This document shows positions 53,319 to 62,108 of a stretch of 64,000 nt of DNA, in pieces; the stretch's first letter is position 1; each line of letters starts with the position of its first letter. The position numbers were made by a program, and so were the translations under genes. Origin of the DNA: Saccharopolyspora gloriosae (lineage in GTDB: Bacteria > Actinomycetota > Actinomycetes > Mycobacteriales > Pseudonocardiaceae); contig NZ_CP059557.1 of the NCBI RefSeq assembly GCF_022828475.1, forward strand, positions 4,573,470 through 4,637,469. The letters are read 5' to 3'. The notes under the pieces are model-generated. The model had not been told where the DNA came from, searched no databases, and worked only from the letters and a program-made list of their open reading frames with translations.

Positions 53319-54101
53319 GTGCGAGTTGAGGTGCTCTCCGATCATCCGCGGTCCGCCGCCCGCCGTACCGAGCAGGCCGCCGAGCAGCGGCGCAGCCAGT
53401 ACGAGCAGGCGGTGGCGCAGGTGCGGGCGCGCAACGCCGCGCGGCGCTGGTGGGAGTTCTGGAAGCTACTCCCGCAATGGCTGGAGACGCGGAGGCTGCG
53501 GGAGCAGCGCCCGGTCGACCAGGACCAGGTGCGGCACCGGTTGGCCCAGCAAGAAGCCGGTATCGAGGCCGAGGACGCGATGGCCTCGGCGCTCGACCGG
53601 CTCTCCGACGACTGGACGCTGTTCCGCGGCTACCGCAACGGGCGCGGCGAGGTCGATCACCTGGTGGTCGGCCCCGGCGGCGTCTGGGCGATCGAGGTGA
53701 AGAACCATCCGGGCCGGGTGCACGTGGACGGGGACTCCTGGCGTTCCGAGGTGTTCGACCGCTACGGCAACCGCGTCGAGAAGCGCACTCTCACCGACCG
53801 CAGCGGACGCAGCTGGGGCCGCCAGGTCACCGACGTGTCCAAAGCCCTCGCCGACTTCCTGCAGAAGCGCGGCCGCCAAGCGCTGGTGCGGTCGGTGGTC
53901 GTCATCGTCAATCCCAAGGCCCAGCTCGGCACCGTGCGCCGCCCCGGCCTGGCGCTGGTCAGCGTCAGCCCCGACGAGGTGGTGCGCACCCTGCGCCAAG
54001 CCCCGCCGACGCTGGGTCCCGCCAGCGCCGACGAGGTCGCACGGCTGGTGCGCCGCGATCACGCCTTCCACGAAAAGCGACGCGCCCAGCGCAACAACTG
54101 A
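53319..54101 (+). CDS. NERD domain-containing protein
   Basis: The 260-aa protein has an N-terminal coiled region with aromatic WWEFWKLLPQWLETRR, then a NERD domain (IEAEDAMASALDRLSDDWTLFRGYRNGRGEVDHLVVGPGGVWAIEVKNHPGRVHVDG), a nuclease-related fold with possible catalytic E...D...EVK residues. Function is unknown. It starts at GTG 53319 just after the YbaB-like genes. Confidence 0.83.
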   Translation: MRVEVLSDHPRSAARRTEQAAEQRRSQYEQAVAQVRARNAARRWWEFWKLLPQWLETRRLREQRPVDQDQVRHRLAQQEAGIEAEDAMASALDRLSDDWTLFRGYRNGRGEVDHLVVGPGGVWAIEVKNHPGRVHVDGDSWRSEVFDRYGNRVEKRTLTDRSGRSWGRQVTDVSKALADFLQKRGRQALVRSVVVIVNPKAQLGTVRRPGLALVSVSPDEVVRTLRQAPPTLGPASADEVARLVRRDHAFHEKRRAQRNN

Positions 54102-54108
54102 CGCGGGC

Positions 54109-55287
54109 TCAGCCGCGTCGCGGTGCGGGTAGCGATGAGACCCGGTGCAGCGCCCACTCCAGCGGGCCGCGTCCGAGCAGCGCGCGCCACAGGGTGGCGA
54201 ACACCAGCGTGCCGAGGGCCAACACCAGGAACGACACGTACGAGTTCGGCGGCTTCACCGCGGCCAGCACCAGGATGTGCCCCGCGTACGAGGTGAGCGC
54301 GAGCGCCCCGACCGAAGCGATCGGCAGCAACAGCGCGCCGAAGCGTTCGGCGAGCAGGCACAGTCCGATCACCAGCATGGCCGCACCGGTCGCTCCGAAG
54401 ATCTCGAACGGGGTGCCGCTGTGCGCCCCCGCCGACAGCAACATCACCGGGTCGCTCGTGGGCACCGTGCCGAAGCCGTTGCTCAGCAGCGCGTCCACCA
54501 GTTCCGGCGGAACCGCGTCACCGAACAGGCTCAGCACGCGGTCCCGGCCGCCGAACACGTTCATCGCCAGCCACGAGATGCCGTAGCCGGCCAGTGCGAG
54601 CCCGGCCCCGATCAGCACGAGCCTGCCGCGCACCGCTCGCAGGTCGAGCCTGCCCAGCGCCATTCCCACCAGCATGAACGGCATCCAGGTCAGCACCGGA
54701 TAGGCGCCGGTGAGCAGGATGTGCTGGAACGCGGTGCCGACTCCTTCCAGCGACGTGAACATCTCGAAGCGCGCCACGGCGCCGATCTCGGACGGCGCTT
54801 CCATGTTCGACCGGAGGAAGAACGACACCAGCGGAGCGACGACGGCGAGCACCGCGGCCGACACCGCGAGCGCCGTGGAGCGCAACCGCAGCAGCGGGAT
54901 CGACAGCAGGAACAGCACGCCGTAGGAAGTCAGGATCACCATGACCGGTGCCCCCACCGCGGTCAGCGCGAGCCCGAGCACGAACACCACCACCGCCCGC
55001 ACCGCGATCCGCAGCGCCGCCGCTCGCCGCCTGCGCCCGATCACCGGCGTGGCGCCACCGCTGAGCAGCGCGAGGGACAGGCCCGCCAGCACCGCGAACA
55101 GTGCGGCCGAGCGCCCTCCGGTGAGCGTGGCGAGCCAGCCTTGGGGCGGGCCGATGTGCGAGGCGAACATGCCGAGCACTGCCAGCCCGCGCGCCACGTC
55201 CACGCCGATCAGCCGCGCGGTCGTCGCGGGGATTCTTTCCGTTGTGTCGTCCGATGAAATCGGGGGCGTAGTCGTATTCGTAGTCAC
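54109..55287 (-). CDS. DUF418/HGSNAT-like membrane protein
   Basis: The 392-aa protein has about ten helices and the pattern GVDVARGLAVLGMFASHIGP, SRAALFAVLAGLSLALLSGG-like segment, and PFMLVGMALGRLDLRAVRGR. It belongs with acyltransferase-3/heparan-glucosaminide acetyltransferase-like families of unknown substrate. The C-terminus (YVSFLVLALGTLVFATLWRALLGRGPLEWALH) matches DUF418. The gene is monocistronic. Confidence 0.82.
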   Translation of the reverse strand: MTTNTTTPPISSDDTTERIPATTARLIGVDVARGLAVLGMFASHIGPPQGWLATLTGGRSAALFAVLAGLSLALLSGGATPVIGRRRRAAALRIAVRAVVVFVLGLALTAVGAPVMVILTSYGVLFLLSIPLLRLRSTALAVSAAVLAVVAPLVSFFLRSNMEAPSEIGAVARFEMFTSLEGVGTAFQHILLTGAYPVLTWMPFMLVGMALGRLDLRAVRGRLVLIGAGLALAGYGISWLAMNVFGGRDRVLSLFGDAVPPELVDALLSNGFGTVPTSDPVMLLSAGAHSGTPFEIFGATGAAMLVIGLCLLAERFGALLLPIASVGALALTSYAGHILVLAAVKPPNSYVSFLVLALGTLVFATLWRALLGRGPLEWALHRVSSLPAPRRG

Positions 55288-55466
55288 CCGGCCATCCTCG
55301 CGGGACGATCTTGCTAGGAGATCCGTCTTCGAGGTCCGCGCGTCTACGACTTTCGGACACGTTGCCCGCCTGCCACTAACCTGATCAGCTTATCGACGGG
55401 CTTCGCCGGACCGGCTCAGGTCGCTGTTCTCTTCGCCCGGTCCGGCTGGTCCGCGAAGCGACCACC

Positions 55467-56276
55467 TCAGCGGATGATCCTGCCGACCGCCGCTCGGTAG
55501 GCGATCCGATCCGGGGGCAGATCCGGGGGCGCGTCCGGACGCCATTCCGACGCCGTCACCAGGCCGGGCGGAACGAGTTCCAGTCCGTCCAGCAACGCCT
55601 CGATCTGCTTCGGCGAGCGCCAGCGGCTGGGCGGATTCACGTTCGCGTACACCTCGTCGATGCGGTCGGAGGTCTCCTGCGGCAAACCCGCGGCCGTCGC
55701 GTGCGAGAGGGCCACGTAGCTGCCGGGGGCGAGGGCCGCGCGATACCGGTCCATGATCGCGACCGCTTCCTCGTCGTCCTGGACGAAGTTCAGCACCGAC
55801 ACCATCAGCAGCCCGGTCGACCGAGCGATGTCCAGCAGCCCGGTCGTCTCCGCGCCCTCGATCACGGACCGCACGTCCCGGAAGTCGGCTCCGATGATGT
55901 CGGCCTGCTTGACATCGCCGAGCAGCTGCTTGCCGTGCGCGACCGACACGGGGTCGGTATCGACGTAGACCACCCGGACCTCCGAGGCGAGCGTGTCCGC
56001 GATCTCGTGCACGCTACCGACGATGGGCACCCTCGAACCGAGGTCGAGGAACTGTTCGATGCCCTGCTCGACCAGATACCGCACGGCCCTGCCGAGGAAA
56101 CCCCGGCTCGCCCGGATCGAGTACTCCACGTCGGGCATCGCCTCGACGATCTTCTGGACGGCTTCCCGATCGATCTCGAAGTTCGCCGACCCGCCCAGGA
56201 AGTAGTCGTACATGCGGGCCGAGTTGGCGCGCCGCACGTCGATGTCCTCGGGTCGCTCGCCATGCGGCCGCGTCAT
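55467..56276 (-). CDS. DUF574 family SAM-dependent methyltransferase
   Basis: The 269-aa protein matches the actinomycete S-adenosyl methyltransferase family (Methyltransf_19): RPEDIDVRRANSARMYDYFLGGSANFEIDREA, QFLDLGSRVPIVGSVHEIA, VVYVDTDPVSVAHGKQLL and SVLNFVQDDEEA. ATG 56276 is used because GGAGGTG lies five bases upstream; GTG 56294 lacks one. Substrates of this abundant family are unknown. Confidence 0.88.
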   Translation of the reverse strand: MTRPHGERPEDIDVRRANSARMYDYFLGGSANFEIDREAVQKIVEAMPDVEYSIRASRGFLGRAVRYLVEQGIEQFLDLGSRVPIVGSVHEIADTLASEVRVVYVDTDPVSVAHGKQLLGDVKQADIIGADFRDVRSVIEGAETTGLLDIARSTGLLMVSVLNFVQDDEEAVAIMDRYRAALAPGSYVALSHATAAGLPQETSDRIDEVYANVNPPSRWRSPKQIEALLDGLELVPPGLVTASEWRPDAPPDLPPDRIAYRAAVGRIIR

Positions 56277-56356
56277 GGCCCACCTCCGACTCACCGGTGC
56301 ATCACTTCAAGCTACTGCACCGGCACCGTCCGTGACGGTCGGCCATTTCCCGCAGG

Positions 56357-56806
56357 TCAGCCGCCGAACACCGGCAGGTCGGCGAGCACCGTCCTGATCC
56401 GCTCGGGCACGCGCGCCGGACGCCGCGTCTCCCGGTCGACGTACACGTGCACGAACCGGCCCAGGGAGGCCGGTTCGGCGGCACCGTTGCCGAACACGGC
56501 GAGCCGGTACACCACACTGGAATTGCCCACCCGCTCCAAGCCCACACCCACTTCGACGTCATCCGGAAAACCGAGTTCGGCGAGGTACCGGCAGTTCGTC
56601 TCCACGACCAGCCCGATCTCGGGCATTTCCCGGATGTCGGCGCCGGTGGCGCGCATCAGCCAGCCGTTGACGGCCGTGTCGAACCAGGAGTAGTGCACGA
56701 CGTTGTTGATGTGCCCGTAGACGTCGTTGTCCGCCCAGCGCGTGGTGATCGGCCAGAGCACGGTGAAATCCTCGCGGGCGGGCAGGCTTTCGGCAGGTTC
56801 GACCAT
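56357..56806 (-). CDS. Acyl-CoA thioesterase (4HBT/hotdog fold)
   Basis: The 149-aa protein contains TTRWADNDVYGHINNVVHYSWFDTAVNGWL, the hotdog thioesterase motif with its Asp/Asn, and LVVETNCRYLAELGFPDDVEVGVGLERVGNSSVVYRLAVF. It would hydrolyse an acyl-CoA. It is 10 bp downstream of the Clp-N protein gene on the same strand. Confidence 0.88.
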   Translation of the reverse strand: MVEPAESLPAREDFTVLWPITTRWADNDVYGHINNVVHYSWFDTAVNGWLMRATGADIREMPEIGLVVETNCRYLAELGFPDDVEVGVGLERVGNSSVVYRLAVFGNGAAEPASLGRFVHVYVDRETRRPARVPERIRTVLADLPVFGG

Positions 56807-56816
56807 GTCGCCGACC

Positions 56817-57569
56817 CTAGTTGTCCGTCGCCCCCGCCTCCGCGTCGAGATCCTCGGCGATGGCGGCGAGGGACGCGAGGATGTGCTCCTCGACGGCGGG
56901 TTTGCGCAGGCCGAGCCCGGCGAGCACGCCACCGCCGTTCTCCTGTTCCAGCAGCGCCAGCAGGATGTGCTCGGTGCCGACGTAGTTGTGCTCCAGACGC
57001 AGCGCCTCGCGGAAGGTCAGTTCCAGCGCCTTCTTCGCGTCCCCGTCGAACGGGATCAGGTCGGGCACCTCGTCTGCGCCGGCGGGCAGCGGCGCGGTGG
57101 CCGCTCGCCGCACGGCCTCCGGCGTGATGCCGAGCGCGGTGATCGCCTGCATGGCCGGACCTCCCGGCGCGACGAGCAGCCCGAGCAGCAGGTGCTCCGG
57201 CCGGATCTCGGTGTTGCCCGCCGCGCGGGCCTCGTTCTGCGCGGACAGCACGACGTTGCGGGCACGGGGCGTGAACCGGCTGAATCCCTGCTCGGGGTCG
57301 AGGTCCGGCGATCCGCCCTTCGGCAGGAACCGCTTCTGCGCCGCCTGTTTCGTGACGCCCATGCCGGCGCCGATCTCCTTCCACGACGCTCCGGAGCGGC
57401 GGGCCTGGTCGACGAAGTGGCCGATGAGGTGGTCGGAGACTTCGCCGAGGTGGTCGGCCGCGATGACGGCGGCGGAGAGCCGGTCGAGCGCGCCGGAATG
57501 CACGTTCGTGATGGCTTCGATGAGGTCGTCGAGCCGGACGGGGTTCGCTAGCTGCAATGGCTCGTTCAT
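56817..57569 (-). CDS. HTH protein with ClpA/C-type N-terminal repeats
   Basis: The 250-aa protein joins an N-terminal helical/HTH part (ASWKEIGAGMGVTKQAAQKRF) to two Clp-N-type repeats (FTPRARNVVLSAQNEARAAGNTEIRPEHLLLGLL; AKKALELTFREALRLEHNYVGTEHILLALLEQE). It lacks the AAA+ modules of Clp ATPases, so it may be a regulator or adaptor that binds clients. Two inverted repeats GTCAAC-N5-GTTGAC lie just before its start, suggesting autoregulation. Confidence 0.82.
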   Translation of the reverse strand: MNEPLQLANPVRLDDLIEAITNVHSGALDRLSAAVIAADHLGEVSDHLIGHFVDQARRSGASWKEIGAGMGVTKQAAQKRFLPKGGSPDLDPEQGFSRFTPRARNVVLSAQNEARAAGNTEIRPEHLLLGLLVAPGGPAMQAITALGITPEAVRRAATAPLPAGADEVPDLIPFDGDAKKALELTFREALRLEHNYVGTEHILLALLEQENGGGVLAGLGLRKPAVEEHILASLAAIAEDLDAEAGATDN

Positions 57570-57591
57570 GCGTCAACCATAGGTTGACGCA
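57569..57591. promoter_or_regulatory. Operator-like palindrome 1 of the Clp-N regulator
   Basis: TGCGTCAACC-ATA-GGTTGACGCA, a perfect 10-bp inverted repeat, overlaps the start codon region of the gene. Confidence 0.7.
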
Positions 57592-57600
57592 TTTCCAATC

Positions 57601-57617
57601 GTCAACCCTGAGTTGAC
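57601..57617. promoter_or_regulatory. Operator-like palindrome 2 of the Clp-N regulator
   Basis: GTCAAC-CCTGA-GTTGAC shares arms and 5-bp spacing with the first palindrome; their centres are 29 bp apart. It overlaps the end of the TetR gene. Confidence 0.65.
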
Positions 57618-58195
57618 CCCGGTGGTTCGGTCACCCGCTGGGCCGCGAGGACCGCGGCCCGCCGAATCCCCGCGGCGTCGCGCCCGCGAGCCCCGCCGTC
57701 GATCTTGCCTACGGCCAGCGCCGACAACGCCATCGACCGCGCGATGCCGAGCAGCACGATGAGCAGATCCGCCGGATGCCAGGACGGGTCGACATGACCA
57801 TCGGCCTGCCCCTGCCGGATCGCGTCGATCTTCGGGCGCAGCGCGGTGAGCCGCAGGTCGTCCGAGGCGAGCCGATCGGGTTCGGCCAGATCGATCCACG
57901 CCTGCAGCCGGGCGGTCTGCGGGTTGCCCAGGTAGTCGTCGAACAACCTGCCCACGTAGCCGGGCAGGTCGTCGCCGCGCACCGCGGTCCGCTCACCGAC
58001 GTCGACGGCCCATTGCCGCACGACCTCCTCGAACAAGGCCTGCTTGCTGGGGAAATAGGCGTAGAGCCGGTCCTTGCTGGCACGCGCCTCGGCCGCGATC
58101 CGGTTGATCCGGGCACCGGCGACCCCGTGCTCGGCGAACTCGGCGGTGGCGGCGGCGAGGATCCGCTCCTTCGTCGCGTGTCCGGCTGCGCGCAT
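57602..58195 (-). CDS. TetR-family transcriptional regulator
   Basis: The 197-aa protein has an N-terminal TetR HTH (ATKERILAAATAEFAEHGVAGARINRIAAEARASKDRLYAYFPSKQALFEEVV) and a variable helical ligand-binding domain. It diverges from the DUF4334/GXWXG gene; two matching palindromes in between (58213-58264) are likely its operators. Confidence 0.9.
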   Translation of the reverse strand: MRAAGHATKERILAAATAEFAEHGVAGARINRIAAEARASKDRLYAYFPSKQALFEEVVRQWAVDVGERTAVRGDDLPGYVGRLFDDYLGNPQTARLQAWIDLAEPDRLASDDLRLTALRPKIDAIRQGQADGHVDPSWHPADLLIVLLGIARSMALSALAVGKIDGGARGRDAAGIRRAAVLAAQRVTEPPGSTQG

Positions 58196-58212
58196 CGGGC
58201 GAGAGTACCTTG

Positions 58213-58230
58213 CCGAACCATTCGGTTCGG
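58213..58230. promoter_or_regulatory. Putative TetR operator 1
   Basis: CCGAACC-ATTC-GGTTCGG, a perfect 7-bp inverted repeat in the divergent gap. Confidence 0.75.
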
Positions 58231-58244
58231 GAGTACGGTCGGCC

Positions 58245-58264
58245 GCCGAACCGGCTGGTTCGGC
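58245..58264. promoter_or_regulatory. Putative TetR operator 2
   Basis: GCCGAACC-GGCT-GGTTCGGC, same core arms and spacing as operator 1, with centres 33 bp (about three helical turns) apart. Confidence 0.78.
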
Positions 58265-58316
58265 AACGTTGCCCGCCCGGCGAGCTTCCGCCGGACGGCG
58301 AGGATCAGGAGTTGAC

Positions 58317-58793
58317 GTGGATCTCGATCAAGCCCGCGCCCGGTTCGCCGCACTGCGCGATCAGGACGGCGGCGTCTCCCCCGACGAACTCGACGAGATC
58401 TGGGCCGCGCTGCCCGCCGTGGCCGCCGCCGACGTCCTCGGCGCCTGGCGGGGCGCCGACTTCGCCACCGGACACCGCCTCGGCGAGCAGCTCATCGCCG
58501 CCCGCTGGCACGGCAAGACCTTCCACTCGGTGCTCGACGCGAAACCGCTGATCTGCCGGGACTCCGCAGGCGAACTGTTCTCCAACGTCGAGCTCGGCGG
58601 GGGCGGCGAGGCGACGCTGTGGAACGTCGAGTTCCGCGGCGAGGTGACCGCGACGATGGTCTACGACAGCCGTCCCGTGTTCGACCACTTCAAGCAGGTC
58701 GGCCCGAACACCCTGGTGGGGATCATGAACGGCCGCCCCGAACAGGTCCTCGACAACGGCCGCTTCTACTACTTCCTGCTCGAACGCGACTGA
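58317..58793 (+). CDS. GXWXG/DUF4334 domain protein
   Basis: The 158-aa protein has GAWRGADFATGHRLGEQL (GXWXG motif), WHGKTFHSVLDAKPLICRD, and the DUF4334 part MVYDSRPVFDHFKQVGPNTLVGIMNGRP...FYYFLLERD. Function is unknown. The GTG at 58317 with CAGGAG upstream is used. It is likely regulated by the divergent TetR protein and followed by an alcohol dehydrogenase in the same direction. Confidence 0.85.
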   Translation: MDLDQARARFAALRDQDGGVSPDELDEIWAALPAVAAADVLGAWRGADFATGHRLGEQLIAARWHGKTFHSVLDAKPLICRDSAGELFSNVELGGGGEATLWNVEFRGEVTATMVYDSRPVFDHFKQVGPNTLVGIMNGRPEQVLDNGRFYYFLLERD

Positions 58794-58857
58794 CGCCGGA
58801 ACCCGGAAACCGGGTCACCGCAGGAGATTCCGGTTCGTCCAGTAGATCGAGGGGTTC

Positions 58858-59946
58858 ATGGAGATCACCGCGGCCGTCGCGCCGGAACCGGGTGGCGGGT
58901 TCGTCCTGGAGACCGTCGAACTCGACGAACCGCGCGCGGACGAGATCCTGGTGCGCGTCACCGCCGCCGGGCTGTGCCACACCGACCTGGTCGCGAAGGA
59001 CGACCCGCGCAGGCGGGAACCGATCGTGCTGGGCCACGAGGGCACCGGCGTGGTCGAACGAGCCGGTGCCGCGGTGACCGGGATCGAGCCGGGCGACCGG
59101 GTGGCGCTGAGCTACCGCAGCTGCGGGCGATGCCTGCCGTGCCTGGCGGGCGACCGGGCGTACTGCGAGCGGGCGCGGCGGCTCAACGGCGCGGGCAGGC
59201 GCCCCGACGGTTCGCCGACGCTGACGTGGCGGGGTGCGCCCCTGGCGGGCTCGTTCTTCGGCCAGTCCTGCTTCGCCACGCATGCGCTGGCCACCGCCGA
59301 CAACGCGGTGGTGATCGGCGAGCACGTGGACCCGCTCATCGCCGCACCGCTGGGCTGCGGATTCCAGACCGGGGCCGGCGCGGTGCTCAACGTGCTGCGA
59401 CCGGGGGCCGAATCGAGACTGGCGATCTTCGGCGCGGGCGGTGTCGGGCTGGCGGCGCTGCTGGCGGCCAAGTCGGCGGGAGTGCGCACGTTGATCGCCG
59501 TCGACGTGCAGCCACGACGGCGAGAACTCGCGCTGCGGCTGGGCGCGACCGACGCGCTGGATCCGGCGGCGGGCGATGTCGTCGCGGCGATCGCCGAGCG
59601 CACCGGTGGCGGCGCGACGCACGCGCTGGAGGCGACCGGCCACGCCACCGTGCTGGCTCAAGCCGTGGCCGCGCTGGGCGCCACCGGCGTGGTCGCCGTG
59701 GTCGGGCTCGGCGCGGCGGAGGCTCCGCTGAACCTGCGGGATCTGCTGTACCGCGGGAAAACGATCCGAGGCTGCATCGAGGGCGACGCGGTACCGCAAC
59801 GCTTCATCCCGGAACTCCTCGAACTGCACGCCGCCGGCCGATTCCCCGCGCGGGAACTCGTCACGCGGTACCGCTTCGCCGACATCAACGCGGCCGTCAC
59901 CGACCAGCTCAACGGCGACACCCTCAAACCGGTCCTCACCTGGTAG
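58858..59946 (+). CDS. Zinc-dependent alcohol dehydrogenase, NAD(P)-dependent
   Basis: The 362-aa MDR enzyme has catalytic-zinc residues (LCHTD and GHEGTG), the structural zinc Cys set (SCGRCLPCLAGDRAYC), and a Rossmann site (IFGAGGVGLAALLAAKSAG followed by VDVQPRR; Asp suggests NAD). It resembles aryl/allyl alcohol dehydrogenases. It lies 64 bp after the GXWXG protein gene and may be co-controlled by the TetR regulator. Confidence 0.88.
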   Translation: MEITAAVAPEPGGGFVLETVELDEPRADEILVRVTAAGLCHTDLVAKDDPRRREPIVLGHEGTGVVERAGAAVTGIEPGDRVALSYRSCGRCLPCLAGDRAYCERARRLNGAGRRPDGSPTLTWRGAPLAGSFFGQSCFATHALATADNAVVIGEHVDPLIAAPLGCGFQTGAGAVLNVLRPGAESRLAIFGAGGVGLAALLAAKSAGVRTLIAVDVQPRRRELALRLGATDALDPAAGDVVAAIAERTGGGATHALEATGHATVLAQAVAALGATGVVAVVGLGAAEAPLNLRDLLYRGKTIRGCIEGDAVPQRFIPELLELHAAGRFPARELVTRYRFADINAAVTDQLNGDTLKPVLTW

Positions 59947-60097
59947 CGGTTCACCGCGGAACCCGCGCGGAATGATTTCCACCGCACCTCAACGGAATTC
60001 ATCCCGTCCGCATCGGAACTTCCGGCCACCGGGCCTTGATCGGGACCAGCGCCGCTGGTTTTCTTGGTCGCGTCCCCGAACGCCGACAGGAGGCCCC

Positions 60098-60718
60098 GTG
60101 CGCCTTTACGCGCAGACACCGGCGCGGGCCGGTGCTCAAGTGCTGCACGACCTCATCGCGCTCGGCTGGTGTGCGCTGTGGGCGTGGCTGGCTCGCCGGG
60201 CGTATCTCGCCTTGCTCGAATGGCGGGCTCCGGGACTGCGGATGATCGACGCCGGGCGGGATCTCGACCGCACTTTGGGCGACGCCGCGCACACCGCGAG
60301 CCGGGTTCCGCTGGTCGGCGAGGACCTCGCCGGAGCCCTCGACCGGGGAACCGCAGCCGGCGGCATGCTCACTGAAGCCGGACGCACCCAGGTCGACGCC
60401 GTGAGCTCGGGGGCGCTCGCGGCCGCCGCGCTGGTGGCCCTGCTCGCGCTGATCCCGCTGGTGCTGTGCTGGCTGCTGCCCCGGATCAGGTACGCCCGCG
60501 CCGCCTCGACCGCGCTGGACCTGCGCGCCACCGCACCGGATCTCCTCGCGCTGCGCGCACTGTCCACTGTGCCCTATCGGGAACTCCGCGCGGTGCACGA
60601 GAATCCGGCCGCCGCCTGGCGGCTGGGGTCCGATGAGGTCATCAACGACTTGGCCGGACTGCACCTCGCCCGTCTAGGACTCCGCCCGGCCGAACGGACC
60701 GGCCGCCGTGTCCGCTAG
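60098..60718 (+). CDS. Two-helix membrane protein of unknown function
   Basis: The 206-aa protein starts at GTG 60098 after a strong AGGAGG. It has a first hydrophobic region (LIALGWCALWAWLARRAYLALL), a middle helical region (DLDRTLGDAAHTASRVPLVGEDLAGALDRG), a second membrane helix (LAAAALVALLALIPLVLCWLLPRI) and a C-terminal cytoplasmic part (ALDLRATAPDLLALRALSTVPYRELRAV). No family assigned. Confidence 0.72.
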   Translation: MRLYAQTPARAGAQVLHDLIALGWCALWAWLARRAYLALLEWRAPGLRMIDAGRDLDRTLGDAAHTASRVPLVGEDLAGALDRGTAAGGMLTEAGRTQVDAVSSGALAAAALVALLALIPLVLCWLLPRIRYARAASTALDLRATAPDLLALRALSTVPYRELRAVHENPAAAWRLGSDEVINDLAGLHLARLGLRPAERTGRRVR

Positions 60719-60965
60719 CGACGCGGTTCCGACCGCAGGACAACGGGAATCTTGCACCGCGAGTCCTGTCCCTCCCCCGTCGAGCCCAAGCCGCACCCCC
60801 ACTCGGCGGCCCCGGTGGCCGGTTGCATCGGGCTGTAGTGTGGAAAGCGGTTGAGCCCACAGCCGCGAACAGACTTTCCGTGCCGAGGGTGTGCGCTCGC
60901 CGTGACGTCGTTGTGCTTCTCGCCGCCGTCCGGAGCCCGCCCTCGGCGACCACGAGGAGACGGCC

Positions 60966-61442
60966 ATGACTGCGACTCCCGCTTGGACGACCAACGGAAC
61001 ACCGGTCCAGGACGTCCCCGGGGACGTCCGCCCGCTGCTCGACATTCCGGCACCCGCACGGGGAAATCGGCCGCCGCACCGGACGACCGGCCACGGCGGA
61101 ACGCTCGACCTCCGCCTCGACCGCCCCACTTCGGACACGACCGTCCTGGCGGTGCGCGGCGACGTGGACACCAGCACCGTGCGGCGGCTGCGCGAGTTGC
61201 TGTGGCACCGGCTAGCGTCGTGCACCGGCACCGTCGTGCTCGATCTCTCGGCGATGACCTTCGTCAACACCAGCGGCCTGCACCTGCTGGAGCAGTGCCA
61301 GCGGCGAGCCGAGGAGCACGACATCTCGTTCCGCGTGGTCCGCGACGACCGCGGCCTGCTCGCACGACTGCTCGATCTGGCCGACGCGCACGTGCGGTTC
61401 CTGGTGCACCCCGACCTGAACGACGCGCTCGCCCCCCGCTGA
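60966..61442 (+). CDS. STAS-domain anti-sigma factor antagonist
   Basis: The 158-aa protein has a ~45-residue hydrophilic N-terminus and a SpoIIAA/RsbV-like STAS domain (TVLAVRGDVDTSTVRRLRELLW; VVLDLSAMTFVNTSGLHLLEQC with the phosphorylatable Ser in NTSGL). It would act in a partner-switching cascade controlling an alternative sigma factor. No kinase gene is adjacent. ATG 60966 follows a GAGGAGACGG ribosome site. Confidence 0.87.
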   Translation: MTATPAWTTNGTPVQDVPGDVRPLLDIPAPARGNRPPHRTTGHGGTLDLRLDRPTSDTTVLAVRGDVDTSTVRRLRELLWHRLASCTGTVVLDLSAMTFVNTSGLHLLEQCQRRAEEHDISFRVVRDDRGLLARLLDLADAHVRFLVHPDLNDALAPR

Positions 61443-61459
61443 CGAGCGGCCGCGGCGGA

Positions 61460-61834
61460 TCAGTTGTGTTCGTCCCAGTCGATGCCGATGGGGCCGTCGG
61501 ACACGAGCAGGAACTCGCAGCCGTGCACGGGATCCGCCTCTTCCGGGCCGTAGACGTGTCCCGCCTGCACGGCGCGGACCGAGTTCGCGTTGACCCAGCC
61601 CTCATCGCCGAAGCGCAGCGCGCCCTTGACCATGTGGTACGTGGTGTTGAACGGGTGGCTGTGGGCGGGAGCCGAGTAGCCCGGCGGGAACCAGGCGTAG
61701 AAAACGTTCGGCGCGAGGATCTTCACTTGCGCTGCGTGCTCACCACCGGGCAGGTGCGGATCTTCGAACGGAACCCACGGTTCCTCGTCGAGGACTTTCG
61801 CCCATACGGCAGGAGCGGCGTTGTCGATGCTCAT
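61460..61834 (-). CDS. Cupin-domain protein
   Basis: The 124-aa single cupin has FPPGYSAPAHSHPFNTTYHMVKGALRFGDEG and VYGPEEADPVHGCEFLLVSDGP, with His residues for a metal. It resembles ChrR-type/small cupins of unknown role. ATG 61834 is chosen over upstream starts because it begins the conserved region. Confidence 0.8.
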   Translation of the reverse strand: MSIDNAAPAVWAKVLDEEPWVPFEDPHLPGGEHAAQVKILAPNVFYAWFPPGYSAPAHSHPFNTTYHMVKGALRFGDEGWVNANSVRAVQAGHVYGPEEADPVHGCEFLLVSDGPIGIDWDEHN

Positions 61835-62108
61835 CGGTGGTAGATCTCCAGTCCGGGATGCCACAACGGCACGTGCTGTGCCGGACAGTGTGCCCCTAAT
61901 GGGAAGTGGAGATCCATCGACCCCTGGCAACTTTTCCGGAATATACCGCGGGTTTTATGCCTTCGCGGATACGCGCCGGTAACCCATCGCAAGGCCGCGC
62001 AAGAAGAGCACCCTCGAACGAGTGACGACCGCCGGAACCGGGTTTGCTGACAGTATCCGCCGCGCCGGTTCACCGGTGGCCGCCGGGAACGACGGCCACC
62101 GGTGCGGA

